Source: Sandaracinus amylolyticus
Lineage (GTDB): Bacteria > Myxococcota_A > Polyangia > Polyangiales > Sandaracinaceae
Assembly (NCBI RefSeq): GCF_021631985.1
Contig: NZ_CP070225.1
Coordinates: 4,712,001-4,776,000 of the forward strand
Direction: 5' to 3'
Length of the DNA stretch: 64,000 nt
Shown: positions 52,958 through 61,396 of the stretch, piece after piece
Position numbering within the stretch: the stretch's first letter is position 1
Layout of the letters: each line of letters begins with the position of its first letter
Program-made: the position numbers and the translations under genes
Notes under the pieces: generated by a model
Database searches by the model: none
The model's input: only the letters and a program-made list of their open reading frames with translations
Told to the model about the DNA's origin: nothing

Positions 52958-54814
52958 TCAGTGCACGATCGCGTCGCTCATCGCGCCGACGAATCCCGAC
53001 GTCTCGGCGCAGCTCCCGCTGCCGCCGCTTCCCGCCATCTCGCGGCACGACGAGCCGCCGCTGTCGCCGAAGGGCGGGACGAATCGGCGCATGCGCGCGC
53101 GCCAGCGCATGTTCCACATCCACTCTTCGCGATCGCGGAGATCGGTGGAGGGATAGAAGAACTCGGCCTGTGCCACCGAGTACTCGCCGAAGTTGCGCAA
53201 GAGCGCGAGCGTCCCGCCCGGCCCCGTGACGTCGCGGCCCCAGTTCGCGAGCTCGACGCCGCGCTCCATGTGCGCGCCGGGCTCGCGGCCGGTCACGATC
53301 ATGCGCACCTGGAACGAGTCCTCTCCGAGCTCGATCGGGGTCCCGTCGGACTCCCGCGCTCGCATGCGCTGAGGGCGCATGTCGCTCGTGTTCGAGGGAA
53401 CACCACTGCCACCCTCGACCTGCAGCGTCTGATTGCGCTCTTCGTGACAGGCGAAGAGGCGGCGGATGATCCGGTATCGATAGGACACCGCGCGATCACG
53501 ACCGATCGGCAGCTGCGATCCCGGGAGCAGATAGTCGGGGTGCATGGTCGGCGGATTGCGACCGCAGAGGTCCGTGAAGTCCTCGGTGCTCCAGGTCCAC
53601 GACCAGTTCTCCGCGCCGGGGAAGCCGACCGCGCCGAGGCAGGGATTGCGCTCCGAGGTGCGTCGCACCGCGCGGTTCAGGCGATCCTGCTGGGTCTCGT
53701 CGGATGCGTCGGAGAGCGAGTCGCCGGTGTGGCGATCTCGGTACTGCACCGGGTCGGTGTTCGGGATCGCCTCGCGCCAGTACCAGCGCGTCATCTCCGC
53801 GTCCTGATAGACGTAGTCGAATTTGCGCGGCCCCGATCCCGGCTGGCACTGGGTGCGCGCCGCCACTGCGCGCTGGGTGCACATCGGCTCTTCGCTGCCG
53901 TCGGCGCGAGTCGGGCAGTCGTACGGATTGGCATCCTCCGCCGGCTGCGACGACTGCTGTTCCTGCTCGGAGCGCTCGCAGATCGCCTCGCAGTCGTCGC
54001 CCTGGCAGTCGCGGCACTCGCGCGCCGCGGGGGTGTCGACCTCGGGGATCGCGAACTCGATCGGATACGAGTAGCTCGGAGGCCCGCCCGAGCCGCTGCA
54101 GAACCACTCGGAGAACGTCGCCGCGAGCGAGCCCGTCGCGCTGCGAACCCAGCTCGCGATGCGGCTGTGGATGCGGCGGAACGGGAGCGCGACGACCTCG
54201 CCGACTGCCTCGCCGCCCTTGCGGCACAGCAGGCGGAAGTCACCGTCTTCCGTCGGCAGCGAGCGCCCAATTCCGATCGGCCAGGTGAACGCGAACGTCG
54301 GAGACGGCGCGTACACGTCGTCCATCGCCACGTCGTAGGCGCGCACCGTCGCCGCGGGCGGGATCGCGACGCGCACGATGCGCGCAGTCCGATTGCCGAT
54401 CCGGAGCAGCGGGAACACGACGCGCTGGGTCGCGCGGTGGACGTTGCTGACCGCGGTGCGCGCGACGTTGAGCGGAGGAATCGCGGCCAGCGTCGCGCCG
54501 AAGGTCACGAACGCGAGCGCTGCGCACACCGCGATCGCTCCGATGATCAGCGTCTCGATCAGCTTCAGCGCGATCAGCACCGCGAGGAGCGCGGCCATGA
54601 TCATGTTGATCAGCACGAGGATGTTCATCCCTCGCGCGTGGACGACTGCGGCGGAGAACGCGCCCGCGTCGGCCGCGTCCTGCATCGTCTCGCGATAGAC
54701 GATCGTCTCGCCGATGCCGATGAGGTAGTAGAGGAACCCCGACAGCATCACGGCGAAGAAGAGGCCGATCACGATCATCGCGCCTCGCTCGTCGTGCCGG
54801 ATCGAGCGGCTCAT
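52958..54814 (-). CDS. Large TadG/TadE-like pilus protein
   Basis: This 618-aa protein begins with a TadG-like segment HDERGAMIVIGLFFAVMLSGFLYYLIGIGETIVYRETMQDAADAGAFSAAVVHARGMN. A second long hydrophobic stretch (about residues 66-115) follows. The large extracytoplasmic part has many Cys (ECRDCQGDDCEAICE near 268-282), His and Trp residues, and ends in a Gly/Ser-rich Cys tail. Length and Cys content exceed normal TadG, so it may be a specialised surface or adhesin subunit. It overlaps the upstream gene by 4 bases (ATGA). Confidence 0.75.
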   Translation of the reverse strand: MSRSIRHDERGAMIVIGLFFAVMLSGFLYYLIGIGETIVYRETMQDAADAGAFSAAVVHARGMNILVLINMIMAALLAVLIALKLIETLIIGAIAVCAALAFVTFGATLAAIPPLNVARTAVSNVHRATQRVVFPLLRIGNRTARIVRVAIPPAATVRAYDVAMDDVYAPSPTFAFTWPIGIGRSLPTEDGDFRLLCRKGGEAVGEVVALPFRRIHSRIASWVRSATGSLAATFSEWFCSGSGGPPSYSYPIEFAIPEVDTPAARECRDCQGDDCEAICERSEQEQQSSQPAEDANPYDCPTRADGSEEPMCTQRAVAARTQCQPGSGPRKFDYVYQDAEMTRWYWREAIPNTDPVQYRDRHTGDSLSDASDETQQDRLNRAVRRTSERNPCLGAVGFPGAENWSWTWSTEDFTDLCGRNPPTMHPDYLLPGSQLPIGRDRAVSYRYRIIRRLFACHEERNQTLQVEGGSGVPSNTSDMRPQRMRARESDGTPIELGEDSFQVRMIVTGREPGAHMERGVELANWGRDVTGPGGTLALLRNFGEYSVAQAEFFYPSTDLRDREEWMWNMRWRARMRRFVPPFGDSGGSSCREMAGSGGSGSCAETSGFVGAMSDAIVH

Positions 54815-55701
54815 CGACGCACCTCGCTCTGGTACGGATAGGGCGCCGAGTGCAGCGGGAGCGTCGCTTCGGCGGTGAGGAGTCGGAAGCGCGTGCCGGT
54901 CGCGATCGTCGTCCAGAGGAAGCCCGCGAGCTCGGCCTCGTCGAGGTCGCGGAGGGGATCGCGCGAGTCCCGCAGTCGGTCGCGCTGATCGCGCACCCGA
55001 CGCTGTGCCGCCATGATCGCGCGGATGTCGTCGGGGCCCGCGACGCCGCCGCGGAGTCGATCGATCAGATCACGTGTCGTCGTGATCGGGAATCCGGTCT
55101 GCAGCTCGATCCAGTTGTCGCAGAGGAGCCGCGACGCCAGCGGGACGAGGCACGGATATGCGTGGGTCACGCGGACCGTCACGTCGTCGCCCTCGGCGTA
55201 GCGCGTGGCGCGACCACGCTGCCCCACCACCACGCCGCTCGCGCCGAGCACGTAGAGCATCCCGAAGCCGGCGCGCGAGAGCTCTCCCGTGCCGACCGCG
55301 CGCTGGATCGACTGGCGCTGGCTGGTCGAGAAGATTTGATTCCGCGCCGGCGAGATCGCGAGCAGCGGGACGTACGCCGCGAGCCGGATGTCGCGGGTGC
55401 GCGCATCACCGCGCCGCGAGATCCCGGTCGCGCCGAGCATCTGGAACAGCGCGTTCGAGCCGCCGGTGCCCCGCGCTCGAGGATCGAGCTCACGTCGTGG
55501 CTGCTCGCCGTAGCGCGCCGGATCGTCGTCGACGACGACCACTGCCGAGCGCACCGCCGCGTTCGCCGCGTGCCGCACCGCGAGGTGTGCCTGACCGAGC
55601 AGCGCGAGCTGCGTCAGGCCGAGCACCAGCGCGAAGAACGGCATGAACGCGATGAGGAACTCGGTGTACGCGACACCGCGCGTATCCCGGGCGAGGCGCA
55701 T
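54811..55701 (-). CDS. TadE-like pilus protein
   Basis: This 296-aa protein has the N-terminal signal MRLARDTRGVAYTEFLIAFMPFFALVLGLTQLALLGQ, with G-VAYTE processed as in TadE and a Glu at position 5. The mature part has RHAANAAVRSAVVVVDDDPARYG, typical of TadE. A later ~150-residue region carries two Cys (HAYPCLVPLASRLLCDN). The ATG at 55701 is 4 bases after the peptidase stop codon. Together with the genes at 52304 and 52958 it makes three minor-pilin-like proteins. Confidence 0.78.
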   Translation of the reverse strand: MRLARDTRGVAYTEFLIAFMPFFALVLGLTQLALLGQAHLAVRHAANAAVRSAVVVVDDDPARYGEQPRRELDPRARGTGGSNALFQMLGATGISRRGDARTRDIRLAAYVPLLAISPARNQIFSTSQRQSIQRAVGTGELSRAGFGMLYVLGASGVVVGQRGRATRYAEGDDVTVRVTHAYPCLVPLASRLLCDNWIELQTGFPITTTRDLIDRLRGGVAGPDDIRAIMAAQRRVRDQRDRLRDSRDPLRDLDEAELAGFLWTTIATGTRFRLLTAEATLPLHSAPYPYQSEVRR

Positions 55702-55705
55702 CGGC

Positions 55706-56254
55706 TCATCCTCCGAAGAAGGGCGAGAACGCGAGCGTCCTCGAGAGGACGCAGAAGATCGTCGCCGCGAGCGCGGGCACACCGAGCCGGACCGCATCGG
55801 TCATCTCGGGATCGAGCTCGCGAGTCTCGGGCAGGGGCGCACGACGCACGTTCGCGACTGCCACTCTCGCAGTCCGGCCCAGCGTGGCAGTCAGCCGCCC
55901 GCGGAATGCCATCTTCGTCATCACCCACACGGCTGCGACGACGAAGGTGGCCAGTTGGATCTCCATCCCGGCGCGCACCCCCGCGAGCGCGCCGATCGCG
56001 GCGAGGAGCTTCACGTCGCCGCCGCCCATCGCGTCCCGCCGGAACAGCAGATACGGCACGATCGCGCAGGCACAGACCGCCGCGACGGAGACGACGAGCC
56101 CGGGCACTCCCTCGGTGACGAGGTGCAACACCACGCCCAGCGCGAGCGCCGGGAGCGTGATCCAATTCGGAATGTGCCCCGTGCGTGCGTCGGTGATCGC
56201 GGCGAGCGCGACCACCACGATCAGCACGGCATACCCGAGCTCGACCGTCTCCAT
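55706..56254 (-). CDS. Prepilin peptidase TadV/CpaA (peptidase A24)
   Basis: This 182-aa aspartyl membrane protease cleaves Flp and TadE leader peptides. The two catalytic Asp are in ITDARTGHIPNWITLP at about residues 22-36 and in AMGGGDVKLLAAIGAL (the GxGD-type site) at about 74-89. It lacks the N-methyltransferase domain of PilD, as expected for TadV. Further hydrophobic helices follow. The ATG at 56254 (METVELG) lies 13 bases after the Flp pilin stop. An upstream in-frame ATG at 56308 would overlap that gene. Confidence 0.87.
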   Translation of the reverse strand: METVELGYAVLIVVVALAAITDARTGHIPNWITLPALALGVVLHLVTEGVPGLVVSVAAVCACAIVPYLLFRRDAMGGGDVKLLAAIGALAGVRAGMEIQLATFVVAAVWVMTKMAFRGRLTATLGRTARVAVANVRRAPLPETRELDPEMTDAVRLGVPALAATIFCVLSRTLAFSPFFGG

Positions 56255-56267
56255 CGCAGCGCCCACG

Positions 56268-56498
56268 TCAGCCCCCGCCGCCCTCGCGGCGACCGCCGTT
56301 GGCCACATCCGTCATCGTGTTGCCCTGGCCGGTGATCGCACCGTCGATCGCCGCACCGAACGTCGACCACGCCACGATGCCGGCGATGACGATCAGGCCG
56401 ATCATCAGGATGTACTCGGTGAAGCTCGCGCCGACGGTGTTGCGCAGCAGCGAGCGCTTGCGCGCGCGCGTCGTCTCGAGGTGGGTCGACTGTTCCAC
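56268..56498 (-). CDS. flp: Flp-family pilin 1
   Basis: This 76-aa pilin precursor has leader KRSLLRNTVG, then mature ASFTEYILMIGLIVIAGIVAWSTFG, with the Flp signature (Glu at position 5 and Tyr after it) required for TadV cleavage. After the helix are ~30 residues of a Gly-rich tail (GGRREGGGG), unusual for a short Flp. GTG at 56498 has GGAGAG about 6 bases before it and is preferred over the ATG at 56540. It is likely a major pilin with the next gene. Confidence 0.83.
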   Translation of the reverse strand: MEQSTHLETTRARKRSLLRNTVGASFTEYILMIGLIVIAGIVAWSTFGAAIDGAITGQGNTMTDVANGGRREGGGG

Positions 56499-56571
56499 TG
56501 TTCTCTCCTTGGTTCTCGATGTCTCGATGTCTCGACTCACGTGCTCTCCGCCCTGCCGACGACTCCCGCGC

Positions 56572-56754
56572 TCACGGGAACGGAAGGACGAGGAACGTCT
56601 GTGCGAACTGGAAGGACTGGACGAGCGGCACGCCGATCGCGGCCGCCGCGGCGGCCACGACGAGCCCCACCGTCGCAGTGATGACGATGTACTCGGCCAT
56701 CACGGCGCCTCTCGTGTCCCTCACGAGCGCGCGCCGTCCCCCCACGCTTGCCAT
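56572..56754 (-). CDS. Flp-family pilin 2
   Basis: This 60-aa protein has leader MASVGGRRALVRDTRG and mature AVMAEYIVITATVGLVVAAAAAAIGVPLV, with Glu at position 5 and Tyr at 6 as in Flp pilins. The hydrophobic helix is followed by a short SFQFAQTFLVLPFP end. It shares only the motif with pilin 1, so the two may be used in different fibres or as major and minor subunits. GAGGG (56762-56766) precedes the ATG at 56754. It is the first gene of the locus. Confidence 0.82.
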   Translation of the reverse strand: MASVGGRRALVRDTRGAVMAEYIVITATVGLVVAAAAAAIGVPLVQSFQFAQTFLVLPFP

Positions 56755-56887
56755 GCGGGACCCTCATCGCAGCACGCGTGCCACTCGGATCGCACCGATC
56801 CATGAGCAATTCGCTCGGGATTTCCGCGAGAGCGTCCGTGCGGCGCGCGGGCACGCGCGCGTGCCGCCCACATGTCGCGGGCCACGC

Positions 56888-56903
56888 TTGGCGCTCGCGC
56901 CAA
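56888..56903. promoter_or_regulatory. Palindrome upstream of the PfaD gene
   Basis: TTGGCGC and GCGCCAA flank TC in a perfect 7-bp dyad, 24 bases before the PfaD start. It is a possible operator. The 173-base divergent gap to flp2 has no gene. Confidence 0.4.
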
Positions 56904-56927
56904 CGCGTGACACCCTCGCCGCCCCAT

Positions 56928-58559
56928 ATGGCGACCGACCTCCAGCCGATCGGCCTCTGGTCCTCTCAGGGCGCGAGCGCGCCCGCGTATTCAGCGAGCG
57001 ACATCGAGGCCGCGTGCCATCGCGTGCGCGAGCCCGTGCACGTCGTGCGCGACGCGAAGAGCGGAAAGCTCGGCGTCGCGTTCGCGGGCGAGCCGCGCGC
57101 GGGCAAGACGGTGAACGGCGCGCCGAGCGAGCTGTGGATGGCGACGCTCCCCGCGCTCTATCCGGAGTGGCTCGGCGATCGCTCGTTCCAAGAGGCGCAC
57201 GGAGTCCGTTTTCCGTACTGCACCGGCGCGATGGCGAACGGCATCGCGACCACGCGCCTCGTCATCGCGATGGCGCGCGCGCGCATGCTCGGGTTCTTCG
57301 GCGCAGCGGGGCTCGCGAAGCCCCGCGTCGAGGCGGCGGTCGACGAGCTGGTGCGCGAGCTCGGCGGCTCGCCCGAGCTCGCGTGGGGCGTGAACCTCAT
57401 CCACTCGCCGCAGGAGCCCGAGCTCGAGGCCGCGGTCGCCGACCTCCTGATCCAGCGCGGCGTGCGCCGGGTCGAGGCGTCGGCGTTCATGGCGCTCACG
57501 CCCGCGATCGTGCGCTACGCGGTCGTCGGCCTGCGCGAGCGGCCCGACGGGACGATCGAGCGACGGCACCACGTGTTCGCGAAGATCTCGCGCCCCGAGG
57601 TCGCGCGTCCGTTCCTGATGCCGGCACCGCAGGCGATGCTCGACGCGCTCCTCTCGAAGGGGCTCATCACCGCCGACGAAGCGCGCCTCGCGCGCCGGGT
57701 GCCGATCGCCGAGGACATCACGGTCGAGTCGGACAGCGGCGGCCACACCGACAATCGCCCGCTCGGCGCGGTGTTCCCGATCATCATGGCGCTGCGCGAC
57801 GAGATCGCGCGCGAGCAGGGCTACACGCGCCCGATCCGCGTCGGCGCGGCGGGTGGCCTCGGCACGCCTTCGAGCGTCGCGTCGGCGTTCGCGCTCGGCG
57901 CGTCGTACGTGCTCACCGGCTCGGTGAACCAGGCGGCGATCGAGAGCGGCCTCAGCGAAGCGGGCCGCGTGATGCTCGCGCAGGCGGGGCTCGCGGACGT
58001 GATCATGGCGCCCGCCGCCGACATGTTCGAGATGGGCGTGAAGGTCCAGGTGCTGCGTCGCGGCACGATGTTCGGCACGCGCGGCCTGCGCCTCTACGAG
58101 GTCTACCACTCGCACGACTCGCTCGAGTCGCTCTCGCCCGCGGCGCGCGCGAAGCTCGAGAAGGAAGTGCTCGGCACGAGCGTCGACGAGGTGTGGGCCG
58201 CGACCCAGTCGTTCTGGCGCGAGCGTGATCCGCGCGAGCTCGAGAAGGCCACCGCGAATCCGAAGCACAAGATGGCGCTGTGCTTCCGCTGGTACCTCGG
58301 GCTCTCGAGCCGCTGGGCGATCACGGGCGAGCCCTCGCGGCGCCTCGACTACCAGATCTGGTGCGGCCCCGCGATGGGCGCGTTCAACGACTGGGTGAAG
58401 GGCTCGTTCCTCGAGAAGCCCGAGGCGCGCACCGCGGTGCAGATCGCGCGCAACCTGCTCGAGGGCGCGGCGGTCGTGACGCGCGCGCAGCAGCTGCGCA
58501 CCTACGGCGTGCCGGTGCCGGCGGCATCGTTCCGCTTCGCGCCGCGCCCGCTCGAGTGA
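56928..58559 (+). CDS. PfaD-family enoylreductase (2-nitropropane dioxygenase-like flavoprotein)
   Basis: This 543-aa protein has the PfaD fold, an FMN-dependent NPD-like TIM barrel that serves as the enoylreductase in polyunsaturated fatty acid and related PKS synthases. Landmarks are ELAWGVNLIHSPQEPELE at about residues 147-164, EDITVESDSGGHTDNRPLGAVFPIIMALRDEIA at about 262-294, IRVGAAGGLGTPSSVASAFALGASYVLTGSVNQ at about 303-335 and the C-terminal KMALCFRWYLGLSSRWA. The ATG at 56928 (MATDLQPIG) is chosen; the 60 residues upstream are Arg-rich non-coding. No PfaA-C synthase is adjacent, which is unusual. Confidence 0.88.
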   Translation: MATDLQPIGLWSSQGASAPAYSASDIEAACHRVREPVHVVRDAKSGKLGVAFAGEPRAGKTVNGAPSELWMATLPALYPEWLGDRSFQEAHGVRFPYCTGAMANGIATTRLVIAMARARMLGFFGAAGLAKPRVEAAVDELVRELGGSPELAWGVNLIHSPQEPELEAAVADLLIQRGVRRVEASAFMALTPAIVRYAVVGLRERPDGTIERRHHVFAKISRPEVARPFLMPAPQAMLDALLSKGLITADEARLARRVPIAEDITVESDSGGHTDNRPLGAVFPIIMALRDEIAREQGYTRPIRVGAAGGLGTPSSVASAFALGASYVLTGSVNQAAIESGLSEAGRVMLAQAGLADVIMAPAADMFEMGVKVQVLRRGTMFGTRGLRLYEVYHSHDSLESLSPAARAKLEKEVLGTSVDEVWAATQSFWRERDPRELEKATANPKHKMALCFRWYLGLSSRWAITGEPSRRLDYQIWCGPAMGAFNDWVKGSFLEKPEARTAVQIARNLLEGAAVVTRAQQLRTYGVPVPAASFRFAPRPLE

Positions 58560-58563
58560 TCGC

Positions 58564-59028
58564 TCAGCGACCTTCGCCCCGCTTCGCGCGCTCGGCGGCG
58601 CGAGGGCGGAGGTCGTCTCCGCGCTGCCACGCGACCTCGAGCGTCATCGCGACGATCTCGAGGCGTCCTTCGCGATCGCGCAGCAGGTGATCGTAGCGGC
58701 CGCCGATCTCCCAGATCGACGGCTGCGCGCCGCCGCCGATGCGGTGCCACGCCATCACCTGCGAGCGCACGTGCCAGAGCTCGCCCCGTCGCGTCACGAG
58801 CGGCCACGCGATCATGTGCTCGGTCGCGTCGAAGCCCGGGAGCATCGCGCTCCACGCGCCGATCAGATCCTCGCGCGCGAGCTCGACCGGATCGCCGCCG
58901 TCGAGCGACGTGTAGTCGATGCGCGCGCGCTCCGCGAAGAGCGGCCGCACCGCGTCCCAGTCGAGCTGGTCGACACCGTGCGCGAGCCGTTGCAGCAGCT
59001 CCGCGACCCGCAGCGTGATCTCCATCAA
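58564..59028 (-). CDS. SnoaL/NTF2-like nuclear-transport-factor-2 family protein
   Basis: This 154-aa protein is predicted to fold as an NTF2-like alpha+beta cone. It has RLAHGVDQLDWDAVRPLFAERARIDYTSLDGGDP at the start, WSAMLPGFDATEHMIAWPLVTRRGELWHVRSQVMAWH, and RYDHLLRDREGRLEIVAMTLEVAWQRGD. These features match SnoaL-type proteins, many of which are cyclases, dehydratases or binding proteins. The ATG at 59028 overlaps the stop of the hydrolase gene by 4 bases. The pair may act on a common small molecule. Confidence 0.8.
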   Translation of the reverse strand: MMEITLRVAELLQRLAHGVDQLDWDAVRPLFAERARIDYTSLDGGDPVELAREDLIGAWSAMLPGFDATEHMIAWPLVTRRGELWHVRSQVMAWHRIGGGAQPSIWEIGGRYDHLLRDREGRLEIVAMTLEVAWQRGDDLRPRAAERAKRGEGR

Positions 59029-59909
59029 CGCGCTCCTCCGCTCACCAGCGTCTCACGGAAGAACGCGGCTGCATCCGACGCGGCAGCGCGCACCGTGGCC
59101 TCGTCGTCGTAGAACGCGAACTGGTCGCCGTCACGCCAGATCACGCGCGGCGTGGGCTCCCGCATCGTCGCGATCATCCGCTCGAGGCCGCCGGGCGTGG
59201 CCGCCGCGTGCGAGTGCACGTGAAGCGAAGGCACGTGGACGCGCGCGCCGAGCGGGATGGGATCGAACGAGAGCCAGTCGCGCCACGAGCGAGTCGTCAT
59301 CTCGTTGGGCCACTCGGGGATCGCGGCGCGCGAAGGGCTCAGGTAGTAGTCGAACGGGCCGAACATCGCGGCGCGGGGATCGGTCGCGCTCGCGGCGGGG
59401 ATGGTCTCGTCGGCGCCTGCGCGTTCCGCCGCGGCGAGCCGCGCGGCGACGCCCTCCTCGCCGCCGTAGAACGCGCGCACGATCGCTGCGTCGTGGAGCC
59501 ACGCGGCGATCGTGACGAGCGACGCGACCGGCAGGTCGTGCTCCGCGATGGCCTTCACGAGGTATCCCGCGCTCGCGCACACACCGAGCGCGCCGACGCC
59601 CGAGACCTCGGGCCGCGCCGCGAGGAAGCGCGCCGCCGCCACGAAGTCCTGCGCCTTCTTCTCCGGCGACTCGTGCTGCCGCGGCGTGCCGTCGCTCTCG
59701 CCGAACCCGCGGAAGTCGAAGGTCAGCGCGATGATTCCTTCGCTCGCGAGACGGTCCGCGTACCGCGCGGCCATCTGCTCCTTCACCGTGAGCCACGAGC
59801 CGCCGATCACCACACCGGGCAGCGGGCTCACCGCGCTCGCGCCGTGCGGCAGATGGAGCCGACCCACGAGCTTGCACCCTTCGCTCTCGAGCACTACGCG
59901 TTCGATCAT
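59025..59909 (-). CDS. Alpha/beta hydrolase (dienelactone hydrolase/YcjY-like)
   Basis: This 294-aa cytoplasmic hydrolase has GVVIGGSWLTVKEQMAARYADRLASEGIIALTFDFRGFGESDG at about residues 32-75, the nucleophile in VGALGVCASAGYLVKAI (GVCASAG, Ser or Cys at the elbow) and LGARVHVPSLHVHSH near the end. It resembles the YcjY/UilS type of hydrolase. A Cys next to the Ser in the elbow is common in dienelactone hydrolase-like proteins. It is divergent from an AraC regulator and coupled to the NTF2-like gene. Confidence 0.83.
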   Translation of the reverse strand: MIERVVLESEGCKLVGRLHLPHGASAVSPLPGVVIGGSWLTVKEQMAARYADRLASEGIIALTFDFRGFGESDGTPRQHESPEKKAQDFVAAARFLAARPEVSGVGALGVCASAGYLVKAIAEHDLPVASLVTIAAWLHDAAIVRAFYGGEEGVAARLAAAERAGADETIPAASATDPRAAMFGPFDYYLSPSRAAIPEWPNEMTTRSWRDWLSFDPIPLGARVHVPSLHVHSHAAATPGGLERMIATMREPTPRVIWRDGDQFAFYDDEATVRAAASDAAAFFRETLVSGGAR

Positions 59910-59961
59910 GTCGTTCGCTCCTCGTCGCCTTGCGAATATCGAGGTCGCGCGATCGAGGGCT

Positions 59962-59971
59962 AGAACGTTCT
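59962..59971. promoter_or_regulatory. Palindrome in the hydrolase/AraC divergent region
   Basis: AGAACGTTCT is a perfect 10-bp palindrome in the 81-base divergent gap, 20 bases before the AraC start. It may be an operator for both directions. Confidence 0.35.
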
Positions 59972-59990
59972 TGTCGACCGCGAGGGCCGA

Positions 59991-60767
59991 TTGAGCGCGA
60001 CGCGCGCGCTCGAGGGCTGCCGCGTGGTGCACGCGAGCGGCATCGAGATCGTCGAGGCGCCACGCGCGCTGCGCGCGTTCCCGGAGCGCGTGAGCACGAG
60101 CCTCGGCGTGTGCCTGAAGCGCGGCCCGGCGCACCGCGTGATCAGCGACGGAGCGCGGCGCGACTATCCCGAGGACGCGATCTGCGTGCGCGCGCCGGGA
60201 TGCGTGTGGGCGTCCGACCCGTCCGACGTCGCGTTCGTGTCGATCGACGTCGATCCCGCGCTGCTCGACGACGCGATCGAGTACGCGCCGATGACGTTCC
60301 ACGACACGCTGCCCGAGCTCCACGACGCGATCACGCGTGTCTCCGCGTGCCCGTTCGACACCGCGCTGCGCGAGGAGTCGATCGCGCTCTTGCTCGAAGG
60401 GCTCCGCGCGCGCAGCGCGCTGCGCTTCGGACGCGCACGCCGCACGCGAGACGACGCCGTGGCGCGGGCGCTCGCGCACCTCGATGCGACGCTCGATCGC
60501 AACGTCGCCCTCGACGAGCTCGCGCACCTCGCGCGGAGCGACAAGTTCGTGCTGGTGCGGCGGTTCCGACGCGAGATCGGCACCACGCCGCACGCGTACC
60601 ACCTTCGGGTGCGGATCGAACGAGCACGCGCGGCGCTCGCATCGGGGACCGGCGCGCTCGAGGTCGCGATGTCGCTCGGGTTCGCGGATCAGAGCCACTT
60701 CGGACGACACTTCCGGCGCATCGTAGGCGTCACGCCCGCCGCCTACGCGAGAGGAACGACGCGATGA
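59991..60767 (+). CDS. AraC-family transcriptional regulator
   Basis: This 258-aa regulator has an AraC DNA-binding domain at about residues 155-255, with DRNVALDELAHLARSDKFVLVRRFRREIGTTPHAYHLRVRIERARAAL and AMSLGFADQSHFGRHFRRIVGVTPAAYA. The N-terminal ~145 residues are an unclassified sensor with a cupin-like start (IVEAPRALRAFPERV). TTG at 59991 is the most upstream start in this frame compatible with the divergent gene, and GAGGG lies 6 bases before it. The stop overlaps the next start (ATGA). It probably controls the divergent hydrolase genes as well as itself. Confidence 0.85.
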   Translation: MSATRALEGCRVVHASGIEIVEAPRALRAFPERVSTSLGVCLKRGPAHRVISDGARRDYPEDAICVRAPGCVWASDPSDVAFVSIDVDPALLDDAIEYAPMTFHDTLPELHDAITRVSACPFDTALREESIALLLEGLRARSALRFGRARRTRDDAVARALAHLDATLDRNVALDELAHLARSDKFVLVRRFRREIGTTPHAYHLRVRIERARAALASGTGALEVAMSLGFADQSHFGRHFRRIVGVTPAAYARGTTR

Positions 60768-61360
60768 CCTGGAGCACACGAGCGACCGACGAAGGCACGA
60801 GCACCATGATTGCGAACGTGCTCGACGCGAACGGACGCGCCCTCTCGCGCGCCGAGGTGCTCGCACTCCTGCGCGACAGCGCGCCGTTCCGCGCGTTCTT
60901 CGCGCGCACGCTCGCCGAGTCGCGCTGGACGGCGTTCTTCTGGGAGACGCCGCCGCTCACCGCGAGCACGCTCGACACGACCTACGAGCACGCGCTGATC
61001 GACGCGCCCGCGCTCGCGCGCATCACCGCGGACCCGAGCGACTTCGAGGAGCGTTTCGACGCGGAGCCCGCGGGCGACGTGCTGGTGTTCCCGAACCTCG
61101 GTCGCGACGCCACGCTGATCGTGCCCGCGCCGCGCGCGGCGGACGCGAGCTACGCGCACCTCGCGGCGTTCGTGCGCGGTGCGCCGCCCGCGCAGGTCGA
61201 CATGCTCTTCGCGAAGCTGGCGCGCGCGATCCTCGCGCGGATCGGTGACGCGCCGCTCTGGGTGAGCACCGCCGGGCTCGGCGTGTCGTGGCTGCATCTG
61301 CGCCTCGACGCGCGACCGAAGTACTATCGCCACGACGCGTATCGCCGTGCCCGCTCGTGA
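60764..61360 (+). CDS. DUF6940 family protein
   Basis: This 198-aa cytoplasmic protein has the DUF6940 landmarks: APFRAFFARTLAESRWTAFFWETPPLT, FPNLGRDATLIVPAPR, YAHLAAFVRGAPPAQVDMLF and the end WVSTAGLGVSWLHLRLDARPKYYRHDAY. The function of this family is unknown; it is usually a single small domain. The ATG at 60764 overlaps the stop of the AraC gene by 4 bases, so expression is coupled to the regulator. No ribosome binding site is obvious apart from the end of the AraC gene (GAGAGGAACG). Confidence 0.82.
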   Translation: MTWSTRATDEGTSTMIANVLDANGRALSRAEVLALLRDSAPFRAFFARTLAESRWTAFFWETPPLTASTLDTTYEHALIDAPALARITADPSDFEERFDAEPAGDVLVFPNLGRDATLIVPAPRAADASYAHLAAFVRGAPPAQVDMLFAKLARAILARIGDAPLWVSTAGLGVSWLHLRLDARPKYYRHDAYRRARS

Positions 61361-61396
61361 CGCCGCGCACGTCGGCTGGTCGCGCTCGCGGCCCGA

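Noticed and set aside
56769-56783. Sigma-54-like site TGGCAC-N5-CTGC upstream of flp2 (minus strand)
   Set aside because: The spacing is right, but transcription would start only about 4 bases before the ATG, downstream of the GAGGG ribosome binding site that fits flp2.
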